Of a DNA stretch of 64,000 bases, positions 54,370 through 63,740 are shown in pieces. The translations under genes and the position numbers were made by a program. Each line of letters starts with the position of its first letter. Within the stretch, counting starts at the first letter, position 1. Under the pieces are notes generated by a model that made no database searches, was not told where the DNA came from, and worked only from the letters and a program-made list of their open reading frames with translations. The stretch covers positions 310,001 through 374,000 of the forward strand of contig CAVOUI010000012.1 of the NCBI GenBank assembly GCA_963699525.1. Reading direction: 5' to 3'. The stretch is from SG8-41 sp963699525. Its GTDB lineage: Bacteria > Pseudomonadota > Gammaproteobacteria > Burkholderiales > SG8-41.

Positions 54370-56066
54370 ACCCTTGATTGTATGTATTTTAAGGCGTCTT
54401 GCAAGGCAATAGGTTGCGCCTTGGGGTCGCGCCGCCCCTGGTATTCGACCTGGCCCGCCTTGAGCCCGCGCTCGCCGACGACGACGCGGTGGGGGATGCC
54501 GATCAACTCCATGTCCGCAAACGCAACGCCGGGGCGCTCATCGCGGTCGTCGAGCAGCACGTCGATGCCCACGGTGGAAAGATCGCGGTATAGCGCTTCC
54601 GCGGTCGCGCGCACCTGAGCATTCTTGCCCGCGCCGATCGGCACCAGCGCGAGCTCGAACGGCGCCATCGCGCGCGGAAAGAGGATGCCGCGCTCGTCGT
54701 GGTTCTGCTCGATCGCGGCGGCGACGATGCGGGTGACGCCGATGCCGTAGCAGCCCATCTCCATCAACCGGGACTTGCCCGCCGCGTCGAGAAACGAGAG
54801 GTTGAGCGCCTTCGAGTACTTGTCGCGCAGCTGAAACACGTGTCCGACCTCGATGCCGCGGAGGATCTCGAGCCGGCCCTTGCCGTCGGGGCTCGCGTCC
54901 CCCGCCACGACGTTGCGAATGTCCGCTAGCACCGGTTCCGGGAGGTCGCGGCCGATGTTGGCGCCGGTGTAATGATGGTCATCCTGGTTCGCGCCGACGA
55001 CCATGTCGGCCATCGCAGCGACCGTGCGGTCGGCGATGACGAGGCCCTTGAAGCCGACCGGCCCCAGCGAGCCGGGTCCGGCTCCAAACAGCGACCGGAT
55101 GCTCTCCACCGCGGAAAAAACGACCGGCTTCCTCAGCTGCTCGAGCTTCGCCGCCTTGTGGATATTCAGCTCGTGATCCCCGCGCACCAGCAGCAGCACC
55201 GGGCTGCCGTCAACGCCATCTACCACCACCGCCTTCACGGTGCGCTCCGGAGCGATGCCGAGGAACGCGCACAGCTCGGCGATGGTCTTCACGCCCGGCG
55301 TGTGCACCCGCGCAAGCGCCGCGGTGGGCTTTCCGCGCGGCCCCGGGGAAAGCGCCTCGGCGAGCTCCACGTTGGCGGCGTAGTCCGATTCCGGGCAGTA
55401 GGCGATCGCGTCCTCGCCGGAATCGGCGAGCACGTGGAACTCGTGGGAGCCGGTGCCGCCGATGGCGCCGGTGTCGGCCGCGACCGCGCGGAACTTGAGG
55501 CCCAACCGGGTGAATATGCGAGAGTAGCAGTCGACCATGCCACGGTAGGTCTGCGCGAGGCTCTCCGCGTCGGCGTGAAAGGAATAGGCGTCCTTCATCA
55601 CGAATTCCCGGGCCCGCATGACGCCGAAGCGCGGCCGGATCTCGTCGCGGAACTTGGTCTGGATCTGGTAAAGGTTCAAGGGCAGCTGGCGGTAGCTCTT
55701 CACTTCCTGGCGCACGAGGTCGCTCACCACCTCCTCGTGGGTGGGTCCGATGCAGTAGTCGCGCTGGTGGCGATCCTTGAGGCGCAGGAGCTCGGGCCCG
55801 AACTCCTCCCAGCGCCCCGACTCCTGCCAGAGCTCGGCCGGCTGCACCGCGGGCATCACGAGCTCGATCGCGCCGGCTGCGTTCATCTCCTCGCGCACGA
55901 TGGCCTCCACCTTGCGCAGCACGCGCAGCCCGAGCGGCATCCAGGTGTAGATTCCGCGCGCGAGGCTGCGGATCAGTCCGGCGCGCAGCATCAGCCGGTG
56001 GCTCACTACCTCGGCCTCGGCCGGTGTTTCCCGGTGCGTCGAGAGGAAAAACTGCGAGACGCGCAT
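54357..56066 (-). CDS. proS: Prolyl-tRNA synthetase (bacterial type with editing domain)
   Basis: The 569-residue class II synthetase has motif 1 (VEAIVREEMNAAGAIELVMP), motif 2 (FRDEIRPRFGVMRAREFVMKD, seen in parts), the INS editing domain (residues about 225-400) and an anticodon-binding C-terminus (MGCYGIGVTRIVAA precedes it). The start is at 56066, adjoining a short divergent region. Confidence 0.96.
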   Translation of the reverse strand: MRVSQFFLSTHRETPAEAEVVSHRLMLRAGLIRSLARGIYTWMPLGLRVLRKVEAIVREEMNAAGAIELVMPAVQPAELWQESGRWEEFGPELLRLKDRHQRDYCIGPTHEEVVSDLVRQEVKSYRQLPLNLYQIQTKFRDEIRPRFGVMRAREFVMKDAYSFHADAESLAQTYRGMVDCYSRIFTRLGLKFRAVAADTGAIGGTGSHEFHVLADSGEDAIAYCPESDYAANVELAEALSPGPRGKPTAALARVHTPGVKTIAELCAFLGIAPERTVKAVVVDGVDGSPVLLLVRGDHELNIHKAAKLEQLRKPVVFSAVESIRSLFGAGPGSLGPVGFKGLVIADRTVAAMADMVVGANQDDHHYTGANIGRDLPEPVLADIRNVVAGDASPDGKGRLEILRGIEVGHVFQLRDKYSKALNLSFLDAAGKSRLMEMGCYGIGVTRIVAAAIEQNHDERGILFPRAMAPFELALVPIGAGKNAQVRATAEALYRDLSTVGIDVLLDDRDERPGVAFADMELIGIPHRVVVGERGLKAGQVEYQGRRDPKAQPIALQDALKYIQSRVCAD

Positions 56067-56133
56067 GATTGTCGCGGGGCGAGGAAAGCCGCTATTCTAC
56101 CGAACGCTGCCCGGCCCGATACCACGCAACGGC

Positions 56134-56934
56134 ATGAACTTTTTCGCGCGCTGGCGTCTGCTCAGGCCCGCTCAGGGCGCCGATTCAGTGTACGTGACCG
56201 AGCGCTTCGGGGTGCGGTCGCTGCACATCGGCAGCGACACGATCCAGAGCTCGATGCGGCTCGCGCGCCCGAACGACCTCGAGCTCGCCTATACCCGCAG
56301 CATGATGGCATTCCTGCTGTTCCGCCCGCCGCCGCGCCGCGTCCTGATGGTGGGCCTCGGCGGCGGCTCCCTCGCGAAGTTCGTCTACCACCAGTTTCCG
56401 GACGCGGTGATCGAGGTGCTCGAGATCAATCCGCAGGTGGTGGCGGTCGCGCGGCGCCTGTTCGGGCTGCCCGCCCCGGACGCGCGCCTCGTCGTGCGGG
56501 TGTGCGACGCGGCGGAGTTCGTCAGCGCAGACACGGGCGGCTTCGACGCGATCCTGGTCGATGGCTATGACGGCGAGTCGCAGGTCGTGGAACTCGCGAC
56601 GGCAGCGTTCTATAGCGGCTGCCGCCGGCGGCTCGAGACAGGCGGAGTGCTGGTGGTGAACCTGTGGGGATCGGACCGGCGATTCGACGACTATCTCGCG
56701 CGCGTGGAGGGCGCGTTTCCCGGCGGCACCCTGTGCCTGCCGGCGGAGAAGCCGGGCAACGTCATCGTGTTCGGGTTATGCGACCCCCCGTCCGCCCTGC
56801 GGTGGGATGAGCTCGAGCGCAGCGCCGCCGGCCTCGAGGCGCGCTATGCGCTCGAGTTCGGTCGCTTCGTGAGCGGGCTGCGCAGGATGAACCGCTACGA
56901 CGCGGAGCGGCTCTATATATCCGGGAACGCGTGA
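56134..56934 (+). CDS. Spermidine synthase-like methyltransferase-fold protein
   Basis: The protein is 266 residues from the ATG at 56134 (MNFFARWRLL). It has the polyamine aminopropyltransferase core: SSMRLARPNDLELAYTRSMM, the nucleotide loop VLMVGLGGGSLAKF, the acidic VLEINPQVV and a DGYDGE motif. It lacks the N-terminal beta-domain of full-length SpeE, so the reaction is uncertain. An in-frame ATG at 56065 overlaps the divergent proS start and is less likely. Confidence 0.75.
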   Translation: MNFFARWRLLRPAQGADSVYVTERFGVRSLHIGSDTIQSSMRLARPNDLELAYTRSMMAFLLFRPPPRRVLMVGLGGGSLAKFVYHQFPDAVIEVLEINPQVVAVARRLFGLPAPDARLVVRVCDAAEFVSADTGGFDAILVDGYDGESQVVELATAAFYSGCRRRLETGGVLVVNLWGSDRRFDDYLARVEGAFPGGTLCLPAEKPGNVIVFGLCDPPSALRWDELERSAAGLEARYALEFGRFVSGLRRMNRYDAERLYISGNA

Positions 56935-57028
56935 TGTGTCGCGCGCTTCTCGCTGCCCCCGGGACGGGGTATCGCTTGCCTGGGAATTGTGAAAAAATCT
57001 TGAGGACCCACGGCTTCAGGGGATTTCC

Positions 57029-57571
57029 ATGATTGACCGCGACGGATATCGCCCGAACGTCGGCATAGTCCTATGTAACTGGAAAAACGAGGTTTTCTGG
57101 GGCAAGCGGGTGAAAGAGCACGCCTGGCAGTTTCCGCAGGGCGGTATCAAGCCCGGGGAGACGCCGGAGGCGGCCATGTATCGCGAGCTGCAGGAAGAAG
57201 TCGGGCTCGCCCCGCAACACGTATGGCTGCTCGGGCGCACGCGCGAATGGCTGCGTTATGAGGTGCCGGAGCGCTGGCTGCGGCGCGAGTGGCGCGGCCA
57301 TTACCGCGGCCAGAAGCAGATCTGGTTCCTGCTGCGGCTGGTCGGGCGCGACTGCGACGTGCGGCTGCGCGCATCCAGCAAGCCCGAATTCGATGCCTGG
57401 CGCTGGAGCGACTACTGGATGCCGATGGAAGCGGTGATCGAGTTCAAGCGCGAGGTCTACCAGAGGGCGCTGGAGGAGCTGGCACCCTATCTCAGACGCC
57501 GTCCCCGGGGCGCGGCACGCGGCACGCGACGCGAACGTCCCCGGCCGGCCGGCGCGGGAACGCCGGGATAG
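57029..57571 (+). CDS. rppH: RNA 5'-pyrophosphohydrolase (Nudix)
   Basis: The 180-residue protein starts MIDRDGYRPNVGIVL and has the Nudix box beginning GGIKPGETPEAAMYRE and ending LQEEVGL. RppH converts 5'-triphosphate RNA ends to monophosphates to start decay. The Arg-rich C-terminal tail is longer than in E. coli. The position next to proS is usual in Betaproteobacteria. Confidence 0.95.
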   Translation: MIDRDGYRPNVGIVLCNWKNEVFWGKRVKEHAWQFPQGGIKPGETPEAAMYRELQEEVGLAPQHVWLLGRTREWLRYEVPERWLRREWRGHYRGQKQIWFLLRLVGRDCDVRLRASSKPEFDAWRWSDYWMPMEAVIEFKREVYQRALEELAPYLRRRPRGAARGTRRERPRPAGAGTPG

Positions 57572-57650
57572 GTCCTTCCGCACCCTAGCGAACTCCAAGA
57601 TCGAGGCTTAGCCCGACATTTCGGCAGCGGGCGTCCGGAGTCCTCGGCTA

Positions 57651-57706
57651 TTGACAGCAGGCGCCGCGACCTCTTACACTTAGTTCACTGATTAGACTTG
57701 TTCTAA
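57651..57706 (+). promoter_or_regulatory. Rubrerythrin promoter with a PerR/Fur-like palindrome
   Basis: TTGACA (57651-57656) and TACACT (57675-57680) are 18 bases apart. Overlapping the predicted start region, TTAGA-cttgt-TCTAA (57692-57706) is an inverted repeat similar to the PerR/Fur-type 15-base box (family consensus TTATAATnATTATAA or TTAGAATnATTCTAA). A site here would block transcription until the regulator is oxidised or loses metal. Confidence 0.55.
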
Positions 57707-57790
57707 TTAGTCTCTTTGCCCGGTTTACGGTGAGCAAGCACTTCCACCGCCGCAGTGTGTAATTAAGATTTTGTTTCTAAGGAGATATTC

Positions 57791-58210
57791 ATGCAACTCA
57801 AGGGATCGAAGACACATCAGAACTTGAAAGACGCATTTGCTGGTGAATCGCAAGCGAATCGCCGTTACCTTTACTTCGCTGCGAAGGCCGACGTCGAAGG
57901 TCAGAACGACATTTCCGCCGTGTTTCGTTCCACGGCGGAGGGTGAGACGGGGCATGCCCATGGCCATCTGGAGTATCTCGAAGCCTGCGGCGACCCGGCG
58001 ACCAATCTGCCGATCGGCCGGACGCGCGATAATCTGAAGGCGGCGATCGCGGGCGAGACGCACGAGTACACCGACATGTACCCGGGCATGGCGAAGGCCG
58101 CGCGCTCCGAGGGCTTCAGCGAGATCGCGGACTGGTTCGAAACGCTTGCCAAGGCGGAGCGCTCGCACGCCAACCGCTTCCAGAAGGCGCTGGACGGACT
58201 GGCTGACTGA
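57791..58210 (+). CDS. Rubrerythrin (diiron domain only)
   Basis: The 139-residue four-helix protein has diiron ligands in GESQANRRY, GETGHAHGH, GETHEY and KAERSHANRF. It lacks the C-terminal rubredoxin domain of classic rubrerythrin, so electrons must come from another protein. Such proteins reduce peroxide. It heads a conserved trio with the Fe-S and DUF3501 genes, separated from them by a terminator. AAGGAGAT precedes the ATG. Confidence 0.92.
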   Translation: MQLKGSKTHQNLKDAFAGESQANRRYLYFAAKADVEGQNDISAVFRSTAEGETGHAHGHLEYLEACGDPATNLPIGRTRDNLKAAIAGETHEYTDMYPGMAKAARSEGFSEIADWFETLAKAERSHANRFQKALDGLAD

Positions 58211-58230
58211 CCGGAGCACCAGGCCCGAAG

Positions 58231-58262
58231 GCGGAAGGCGGAGCATGCCTTCCGCTTTTTTT
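58231..58262 (+). terminator. Rho-independent terminator after rubrerythrin
   Basis: A perfect 9-base stem GCGGAAGGC-ggagcat-GCCTTCCGC (58231-58255) is followed by seven T residues. It lies 20 bases after the rubrerythrin stop and 24 before the next gene, so it should limit read-through to the Fe-S gene. Confidence 0.9.
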
Positions 58263-58286
58263 GATCTTCATTTGCTTGCGTGACCT

Positions 58287-59615
58287 ATGACCGTACGCGA
58301 AGGCAGCCTTGAGGCCCCCACCCGGCATCCCCTCGACTGGAGATCCGCGGATTTCTACGACGAGGCAAAGCTCGACAAGGAGCTCGAGCGCGTGTTCGAG
58401 ATCTGCCACGGCTGCCGCCGTTGCGTGAACCTCTGCACCGCGTTTCCGACCCTCTTCGACCTGGTGGACGCCAGCCCGACCCTGGAGGTCGACGGCGTGA
58501 GCAAGCAGGACTTTGCCAAGGTCGTGGACCAGTGCTACCTCTGCGACATGTGCTACATGACCAAGTGCCCGTATGTGCCGCCGCACGCGTGGAACGTGGA
58601 TTTTCCGCACCTCATGCTGCGCGCCAAGGCGGTCAGGTTCCGCAAAGCGGGCGCGAAATTTCGCGACAAGCTGTTGTCCAGCACCGACGCCATGGGCCGG
58701 CTCGCCACGATCCCGGTCGTCGTCCAATTCGTGAACGCAGCCAACAAGTCGGGAGTCGTCCGCGGGCTCATGGAAAAAACGCTGGGGGTGCACCGGCAGC
58801 GCCAGTTGCCCGAGTACGCGAGCACGAGGTTCCGCGAAAGCGCGCGGGCCGACGCATCATTCGCGGTGCGCGACGGGAAGAACACGCCGGGCAAGGTCGC
58901 CGTCTTCTCCACGTGCTACGTAAACTTCAACGAGCCGGGCATCGGGCACGACCTGCTCAAGCTGCTCGCGCACAACGAGGTGCCGGCGAGACTCCTCGAG
59001 AAGGAGGCGTGCTGCGGCATGCCCAAGCTCGAGCTGGGCGATCTCGAGGCGGTGGCGCGCAACAAGGAAACCAATATTCCCGCGCTCGCGCGGCTGGCGC
59101 GCGAGGGCTATGCGATTCTCACCCCGGTGCCGTCGTGCACGCTCATGTTCAAGCAGGAGCTGCCGCTCATGTTTCCGGATGACGCCGACGTGAAGGCGGT
59201 GGCGGAGGCGATGTTTGACCCCTTCGAGTATCTGGTGCTGCGGCACAAGGACGCTCTGCTGAAGACCGATTTCAAGCGGCCGCTGGGCAAGGTCTCCTAC
59301 CACGTGCCGTGCCACCTCCGCGTGCAGAACATGGGGCAGAAGACCCGAGAGCTGCTCGAGATGATTCCCGGCACGCGGGTCACCACGGTGGAACGTTGCG
59401 CCGGCCACGACGGCACCTGGGGCGTCAAGGCGGAGTACTTCGAGAACTCGATGAAGATCGGCCGTCCGGTATTCCGCCAGATGGCGGAGGCGGGGCCCGA
59501 CTACGTGAGCTCCGACTGCGCCATCGCGGGCCGTCATATCCTGCAGGGGATGGGCGAGGCAACGGCGCAGAAGCAGCATCCGCTCACGCTGGTTCGCCTT
59601 GCGTACGGACTGTAG
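58287..59615 (+). CDS. Heterodisulfide reductase-related Fe-S protein (GlpC/HdrD-like)
   Basis: The 442-residue protein has two ferredoxin motifs (CHGCRRCVNLCTAFP, CYLCDMCYMTKCPYVPP) and CCG-type cysteines (FSTCYVNFNEPG, EACCGMPKLE, VPCHLRVQN, ERCAGHDGTWG). This protein with rubrerythrin and DUF3501 forms a widely conserved set; it probably supplies electrons to the diiron protein, but the donor is unknown. It is cytoplasmic with no membrane helix. Confidence 0.88.
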   Translation: MTVREGSLEAPTRHPLDWRSADFYDEAKLDKELERVFEICHGCRRCVNLCTAFPTLFDLVDASPTLEVDGVSKQDFAKVVDQCYLCDMCYMTKCPYVPPHAWNVDFPHLMLRAKAVRFRKAGAKFRDKLLSSTDAMGRLATIPVVVQFVNAANKSGVVRGLMEKTLGVHRQRQLPEYASTRFRESARADASFAVRDGKNTPGKVAVFSTCYVNFNEPGIGHDLLKLLAHNEVPARLLEKEACCGMPKLELGDLEAVARNKETNIPALARLAREGYAILTPVPSCTLMFKQELPLMFPDDADVKAVAEAMFDPFEYLVLRHKDALLKTDFKRPLGKVSYHVPCHLRVQNMGQKTRELLEMIPGTRVTTVERCAGHDGTWGVKAEYFENSMKIGRPVFRQMAEAGPDYVSSDCAIAGRHILQGMGEATAQKQHPLTLVRLAYGL

Positions 59616-59632
59616 AAATGGGAAACGAACCT

Positions 59633-60220
59633 ATGGCACATATCACCCGCGAGAGCCTGATGACCCTCGAAGCCTATGCGAAGGCGCGGCCGCAATTTCG
59701 CGCCCGGGTCATGGCGCACAAGAAGAACCGCACGCTCCATCTGGGCCCGCACCTGACGCTCATTTTCGAGGACGAGCTGACGATTCGCTACCAGGTCCAG
59801 GAAATGCTGCGCGTCGAGCGCACCTTCGAGGAGTCGGGCATCCAGGGAGAGCTCGATGCCTACAACCCGCTCATCCCCGATGGCGGCAACTGGAAGGCGA
59901 CGCTCATGATCGAATACCCCGACGTGGAGGAGCGCCATCGCATGCTCGCCCGGCTGATCGGCATCGAAGACCGGGTCTGGGTGCAGGCCGCGGGTCACGC
60001 CCGGGTTTATGCCATCGCCGACGAGGACCTCGAGCGCGACACCGCGGAAAAGACCTCCGCAGTGCATTTTCTGCGCTTTGAGCTCGAGCCCGGGATGGTG
60101 CAGGCCCTGAAGCAGGGCGCTCCCCTCGCCGTAGGGGTCGACCATCCCGAATACCGCCACTCGATCGGCGCGGTCGATCCCGCGGTCCGCGGCTCGCTCG
60201 TCAACGATCTCGCGGGCTGA
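59633..60220 (+). CDS. DUF3501 protein
   Basis: The protein is 195 residues from the ATG at 59633 (MAHITRESLMTLEAY); an ATG at 59618 is in frame but has no ribosome site and extends past the family start. Typical phrases are KKNRTLHLGPHLTLIFED and YQVQEMLRVERTFEE. Its function is unknown; it is always found with the upstream Fe-S protein and rubrerythrin. Confidence 0.88.
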   Translation: MAHITRESLMTLEAYAKARPQFRARVMAHKKNRTLHLGPHLTLIFEDELTIRYQVQEMLRVERTFEESGIQGELDAYNPLIPDGGNWKATLMIEYPDVEERHRMLARLIGIEDRVWVQAAGHARVYAIADEDLERDTAEKTSAVHFLRFELEPGMVQALKQGAPLAVGVDHPEYRHSIGAVDPAVRGSLVNDLAG

Positions 60221-60278
60221 CACACCCCGCGGCGCCGACGCTCCGCTCCGCCGGGCTTGTGCTATTCTCGCCGGGCGT

Positions 60279-61487
60279 ATGCAGGACTCCCGGACACTCG
60301 CCAGCATCGGCCGCCGCATCGAGGAAAGCGGCCTTCCGCTCGCCGTGCGGCTGTGGAACGGCGCGGCCACCGGCGCCGCGCACCCGCAAGTGACGATTAC
60401 CGTGAGAAATCCGCTGGCGCTTGCCGCGCTCGCGCGGCCCAGCGCCGGCGGGCTCGCGGCGCGCTACGTTGAGCAGCAGATCGACGTTGACGGGCCGATC
60501 CGGGACGTAGTCGGCCTGGGCGCGGCGCTCGGGGGAGCGACGGACGGCGCGAGTCCACGGCCTACGCGGCGGCTCGCGCGCTGGGTGCGGCATACTCGGC
60601 TCTTCGACAGCAAGGCGGTCCGAAGCCACTATGACGTCGGCGACGATTTCTTCGGTCTCTGGCTCGATCCGCGGCGCGTCTACTCCTGCGCCTACTTCCG
60701 GCGGGCGGACGACACGCTGGAGATTGCCCAGGAACAGAAGCTCGACCACATCTGCAGGAAGCTGCGGCTCACCTCGGGCGAGCGCTTCCTCGATATCGGA
60801 TGCGGGTGGGGCGCCCTGGTGATGTGGGCGGCCGAGCACTATGGCGCGCAGGCGCTCGGCATTACGTTGAGCCGCAACCAGCACGACTACGCGCGCGCCC
60901 GGATCCGCGAGCTGGGGTTGGAAGGTCGGTGCGAAGTGCGCCTCCTCGACTACCGCGACGTGCCGGAGGAGCGGCCGTTCGACAAGATCGCGAGCGTCGG
61001 CATGTTCGAGCACGTGGGGCGCGACAACCTGGCGGCGTACTTCGGCAAGATCGCGCGGCTGCTGCGGCCGGGCGGACTGCTGCTGAATCACGGCATCACT
61101 AACACTGTCCCGGGCCAGCGCGAGCTGGGCAGCGACATCGGCGAATTCGTCGACCGTTACGTGTTCCCGGGCGGGGAGCTCACCCATATCTCGGTCGTGC
61201 TGGAGGCGCTGTCGACGCAGGGCCTCGAGTCCTGGGACGTGGAGAGCCTGCGGCCGCATTACGCGAGGACGCTGTGGCAGTGGGTCGAGCGCCTGGAAGC
61301 CAGCCGCGCCGCGGCGGTTGCAGCGGTGGGCGAGAGGATCTACCGGATCTGGCGCATCTACATGGCAGGCTCGGCGCTCGGCTTCGAGCGCGGCTGGATG
61401 TCGATCTACCAGGTGCTCGCGGGCAAGGCGCTTCCCGGCGGCGCGCTCGACCTGCCCAAGACACGCGATTACATCTACGCGCCCTAA
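60279..61487 (+). CDS. cfa: Cyclopropane-fatty-acyl-phospholipid synthase
   Basis: The 402-residue protein has the SAM-binding motif FLDIGCGWGALVMWAAEHYG and the CFA features SHYDVGDDFFGLWLD and SVGMFEHVG. It methylenates unsaturated fatty acids in membrane lipids. The N-terminal domain (about 100 residues) is as usual. Related enzymes make other SAM-dependent lipid changes, but this fit is good. Confidence 0.92.
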   Translation: MQDSRTLASIGRRIEESGLPLAVRLWNGAATGAAHPQVTITVRNPLALAALARPSAGGLAARYVEQQIDVDGPIRDVVGLGAALGGATDGASPRPTRRLARWVRHTRLFDSKAVRSHYDVGDDFFGLWLDPRRVYSCAYFRRADDTLEIAQEQKLDHICRKLRLTSGERFLDIGCGWGALVMWAAEHYGAQALGITLSRNQHDYARARIRELGLEGRCEVRLLDYRDVPEERPFDKIASVGMFEHVGRDNLAAYFGKIARLLRPGGLLLNHGITNTVPGQRELGSDIGEFVDRYVFPGGELTHISVVLEALSTQGLESWDVESLRPHYARTLWQWVERLEASRAAAVAAVGERIYRIWRIYMAGSALGFERGWMSIYQVLAGKALPGGALDLPKTRDYIYAP

Positions 61488-61534
61488 GCGCCCTGCGGGC
61501 CGCGCTCAGGGCTTCCCGCACGCCACGCGCGTAG

Positions 61535-62650
61535 CTACACCAGCACCAGGTTGTCGCGGTGAATGAGCTCGGGCTCGTCCACGTAGCCAAGCCTCGCCTC
61601 AATCTCGCTCGAGGGCGCGCGCAGGATGCGGCGGGTTTCCGCCGAGCTGTAGTTGACGAGCCCGCGCGCGACTTCGCGCCGCGACTCGTCGAGGCAGCTC
61701 ACCGCCTCGCCGCGGTCGAATTCGCCGGTGACCTCGGAGACGCCGATCGGCAGCAGGCTCTTGCCCTGCACGGTGAGGGCCTTGACCGCGCCGGCATCGA
61801 GCGTGAGGCTCCCGCGCACCTGCAGCTGGTCGGCGAGCCATTGCTTGCGCGCCGCGAGCGTCGCGCGCTCCGCCACAAGCTGCGTGCCGATCGGCTCGCC
61901 GCGCGCGAGGCGCGGCAGGACATCGTTCTCGCGCCCGGAGGCGATCACAGTGTGAGCGCCGCTGCGGGCCGCGCGCTTCGCGGCAAGCACCTTGGTCAGC
62001 ATGCCCCCGAGCGCGATGGCGCTGCCGGTGCCGCCGGCCATTGCTTCGAGGGCGGGGTCGCCGGCGCGCCCCTCCGCGACCAGTCTTGCCGCGCCCCGGC
62101 GCGGGTCCCCGTCGAAGAGGCCCTCCTGGTCGGTGAGGATCACGAGCGCGTCCGCCTCGATCAGGTTGGTCACCAGGGCCGCCAGCGTGTCGTTGTCCCC
62201 GAACCGGATCTCGTCGGCTGCGACCGTGTCGTTCTCGTTGATGATCGGGATGACGCCGAGCCCGAGGAGCGTGCGCAGCGTCGAGCGGGCGTTGAGGTAA
62301 CGCTTGCGGTCGGCGAGGTCCTCGTGCGTAAGGAGAACCTGGGAGGTGAGGAGATCGTGCTGGCGGAAGCACGATTCGTACATCTGGATGAGCCCCATCT
62401 GGCCGACGGCGGCCGCGGCCTGCAGCTCGTGCAGCGCGTGCGGGCGCCGCTTCCATCCGAGGCGCTGCATGCCCGCCGCAATCGCCCCGCTGGATACCAG
62501 CACCGCCTCGCGGCCCATGCGCCTCAACTCCGCGATCTGGCCGGCCCAGCGCGTGAGCGCGTCGGGATCGAGCCCGCGGCCCTCGTTGGTGACGAGGCTC
62601 GAGCCGACCTTGACGACGATGCGCTTAGCGCCTGCGACGACGGACGCCAT
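61535..62650 (-). CDS. proB: Glutamate 5-kinase
   Basis: The 371-residue protein has the amino-acid kinase start KRIVVKVGSSLVTNEGRG, the INENDTVAADE and RFGDNDTLAALV motifs, and a C-terminal PUA domain (LPIGVSEVTGEFDRGE). It begins proline synthesis. Its start overlaps the obgE end by 26 bases, and the order rpmA-obgE-proB is usual. Confidence 0.96.
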   Translation of the reverse strand: MASVVAGAKRIVVKVGSSLVTNEGRGLDPDALTRWAGQIAELRRMGREAVLVSSGAIAAGMQRLGWKRRPHALHELQAAAAVGQMGLIQMYESCFRQHDLLTSQVLLTHEDLADRKRYLNARSTLRTLLGLGVIPIINENDTVAADEIRFGDNDTLAALVTNLIEADALVILTDQEGLFDGDPRRGAARLVAEGRAGDPALEAMAGGTGSAIALGGMLTKVLAAKRAARSGAHTVIASGRENDVLPRLARGEPIGTQLVAERATLAARKQWLADQLQVRGSLTLDAGAVKALTVQGKSLLPIGVSEVTGEFDRGEAVSCLDESRREVARGLVNYSSAETRRILRAPSSEIEARLGYVDEPELIHRDNLVLV

Positions 62651-63671
62651 CCCGGGCTCCTGATTCCTGCTCCAGATACTTCATCACAGCGAAGACGAGC
62701 TCGCGGCATCCCTCGCCGGTGAGCGCCGAAATGATAAGGGTTTTGCCGCGCCAGCGAAAATTCCTGAGGAAGCGCTGGACGGCGCGCTCGCGTTCCCCGG
62801 CCGGGATCTTGTCGATCTGGTTCAGGACCAGCCAGCGCGGCTTGCGGTAGAGCGCCACGTCGTACTTTTTGAGCTCCTGCGTGATCGCCCGGGCATCGCG
62901 CGCGGGATCGGCGTCCGGGTCAGGGGGCGCGATGTCCACGAGGTGCAGCAGCAGCCGCGTGCGCGAGAGGTGGCGGAGGAACTGGTGTCCGAGCCCCGCG
63001 CCCTCGGCGGCGCCCTCGATCAGCCCGGGGATGTCGGCGAGCACGAAGCTGCGATTGACGTCCGCCCGCACCACGCCGAGGGAGGGAGTGAGCGTCGTGA
63101 ACGGATAGTCCGCGACCTTCGGGCGCGCGGCGGACACGGCGCGTATCAGCGTGGACTTTCCGGCATTGGGCATGCCGAAGAGCCCGACGTCGGCGAGGAG
63201 CCGCAACTCGAGCTTCAGGCGCCGCCGCTCACCCGTGGTGCCGCGCGTGAACTGACGCGGCGCGCGGTTGACGCTCGACTTGAAATGCAGGTTGCCGAGC
63301 CCGCCCGTCCCGCCCTGCGCGAGCAGGGCGCGCGCACCGTCGCGGTCGAGGTCGGCGACGACTTCTCCTGTCTCGAGATCGGTTACGACGGTCCCGACCG
63401 GCACGCGCAGCTCGACGTCGGAAGCCGATTTTCCGTACTGGTCCGCTCCGCGGCCGCTCTCGCCGTCGCGCGCGCGGTGGATGCGGGCGTAGCGGTAGTC
63501 GATCAATGTGTTGAGGTTGCGGTCGGCGTTGGCGTAGAGGCTGCCGCCGCGCCCGCCGTCGCCGCCATCCGGGCCACCGCGCGGGACGTACTTCTCGCGT
63601 CTGAAGCTCGCCACGCCGTCTCCGCCCTTACCGGCGTGGACCTCGATGATGGCTTCGTCGACAAATTTCAT
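62625..63671 (-). CDS. obgE: Obg-family GTPase
   Basis: The 348-residue protein has a glycine-rich Obg domain (KGGDGVASFRREKYVPRGG) and a G domain with P-loop GMPNAGKSTLI, switch DIPGLIEGAAEGAGLG and NQIDKI. It associates with the ribosome. It lies downstream of rpmA behind a terminator. Confidence 0.97.
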   Translation of the reverse strand: MKFVDEAIIEVHAGKGGDGVASFRREKYVPRGGPDGGDGGRGGSLYANADRNLNTLIDYRYARIHRARDGESGRGADQYGKSASDVELRVPVGTVVTDLETGEVVADLDRDGARALLAQGGTGGLGNLHFKSSVNRAPRQFTRGTTGERRRLKLELRLLADVGLFGMPNAGKSTLIRAVSAARPKVADYPFTTLTPSLGVVRADVNRSFVLADIPGLIEGAAEGAGLGHQFLRHLSRTRLLLHLVDIAPPDPDADPARDARAITQELKKYDVALYRKPRWLVLNQIDKIPAGERERAVQRFLRNFRWRGKTLIISALTGEGCRELVFAVMKYLEQESGARDGVRRRRR

Positions 63672-63692
63672 GCTGTGCGGGCCGCCACAAAC

Positions 63693-63720
63693 AAAAAAGC
63701 CCTGTCGCTGGACAGGGCTT
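63693..63720 (-). terminator. Rho-independent terminator between rpmA and obgE
   Basis: On the minus strand, AAGCCCTGTC-cagc-GACAGGGCTT is a perfect 10-base stem followed by a T-rich run. It lies just after rpmA and before obgE, so it likely attenuates transcription from the ribosomal protein genes into obgE. Confidence 0.88.
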
Positions 63721-63740
63721 GCGGCGGGCGTCGGTCGCGC

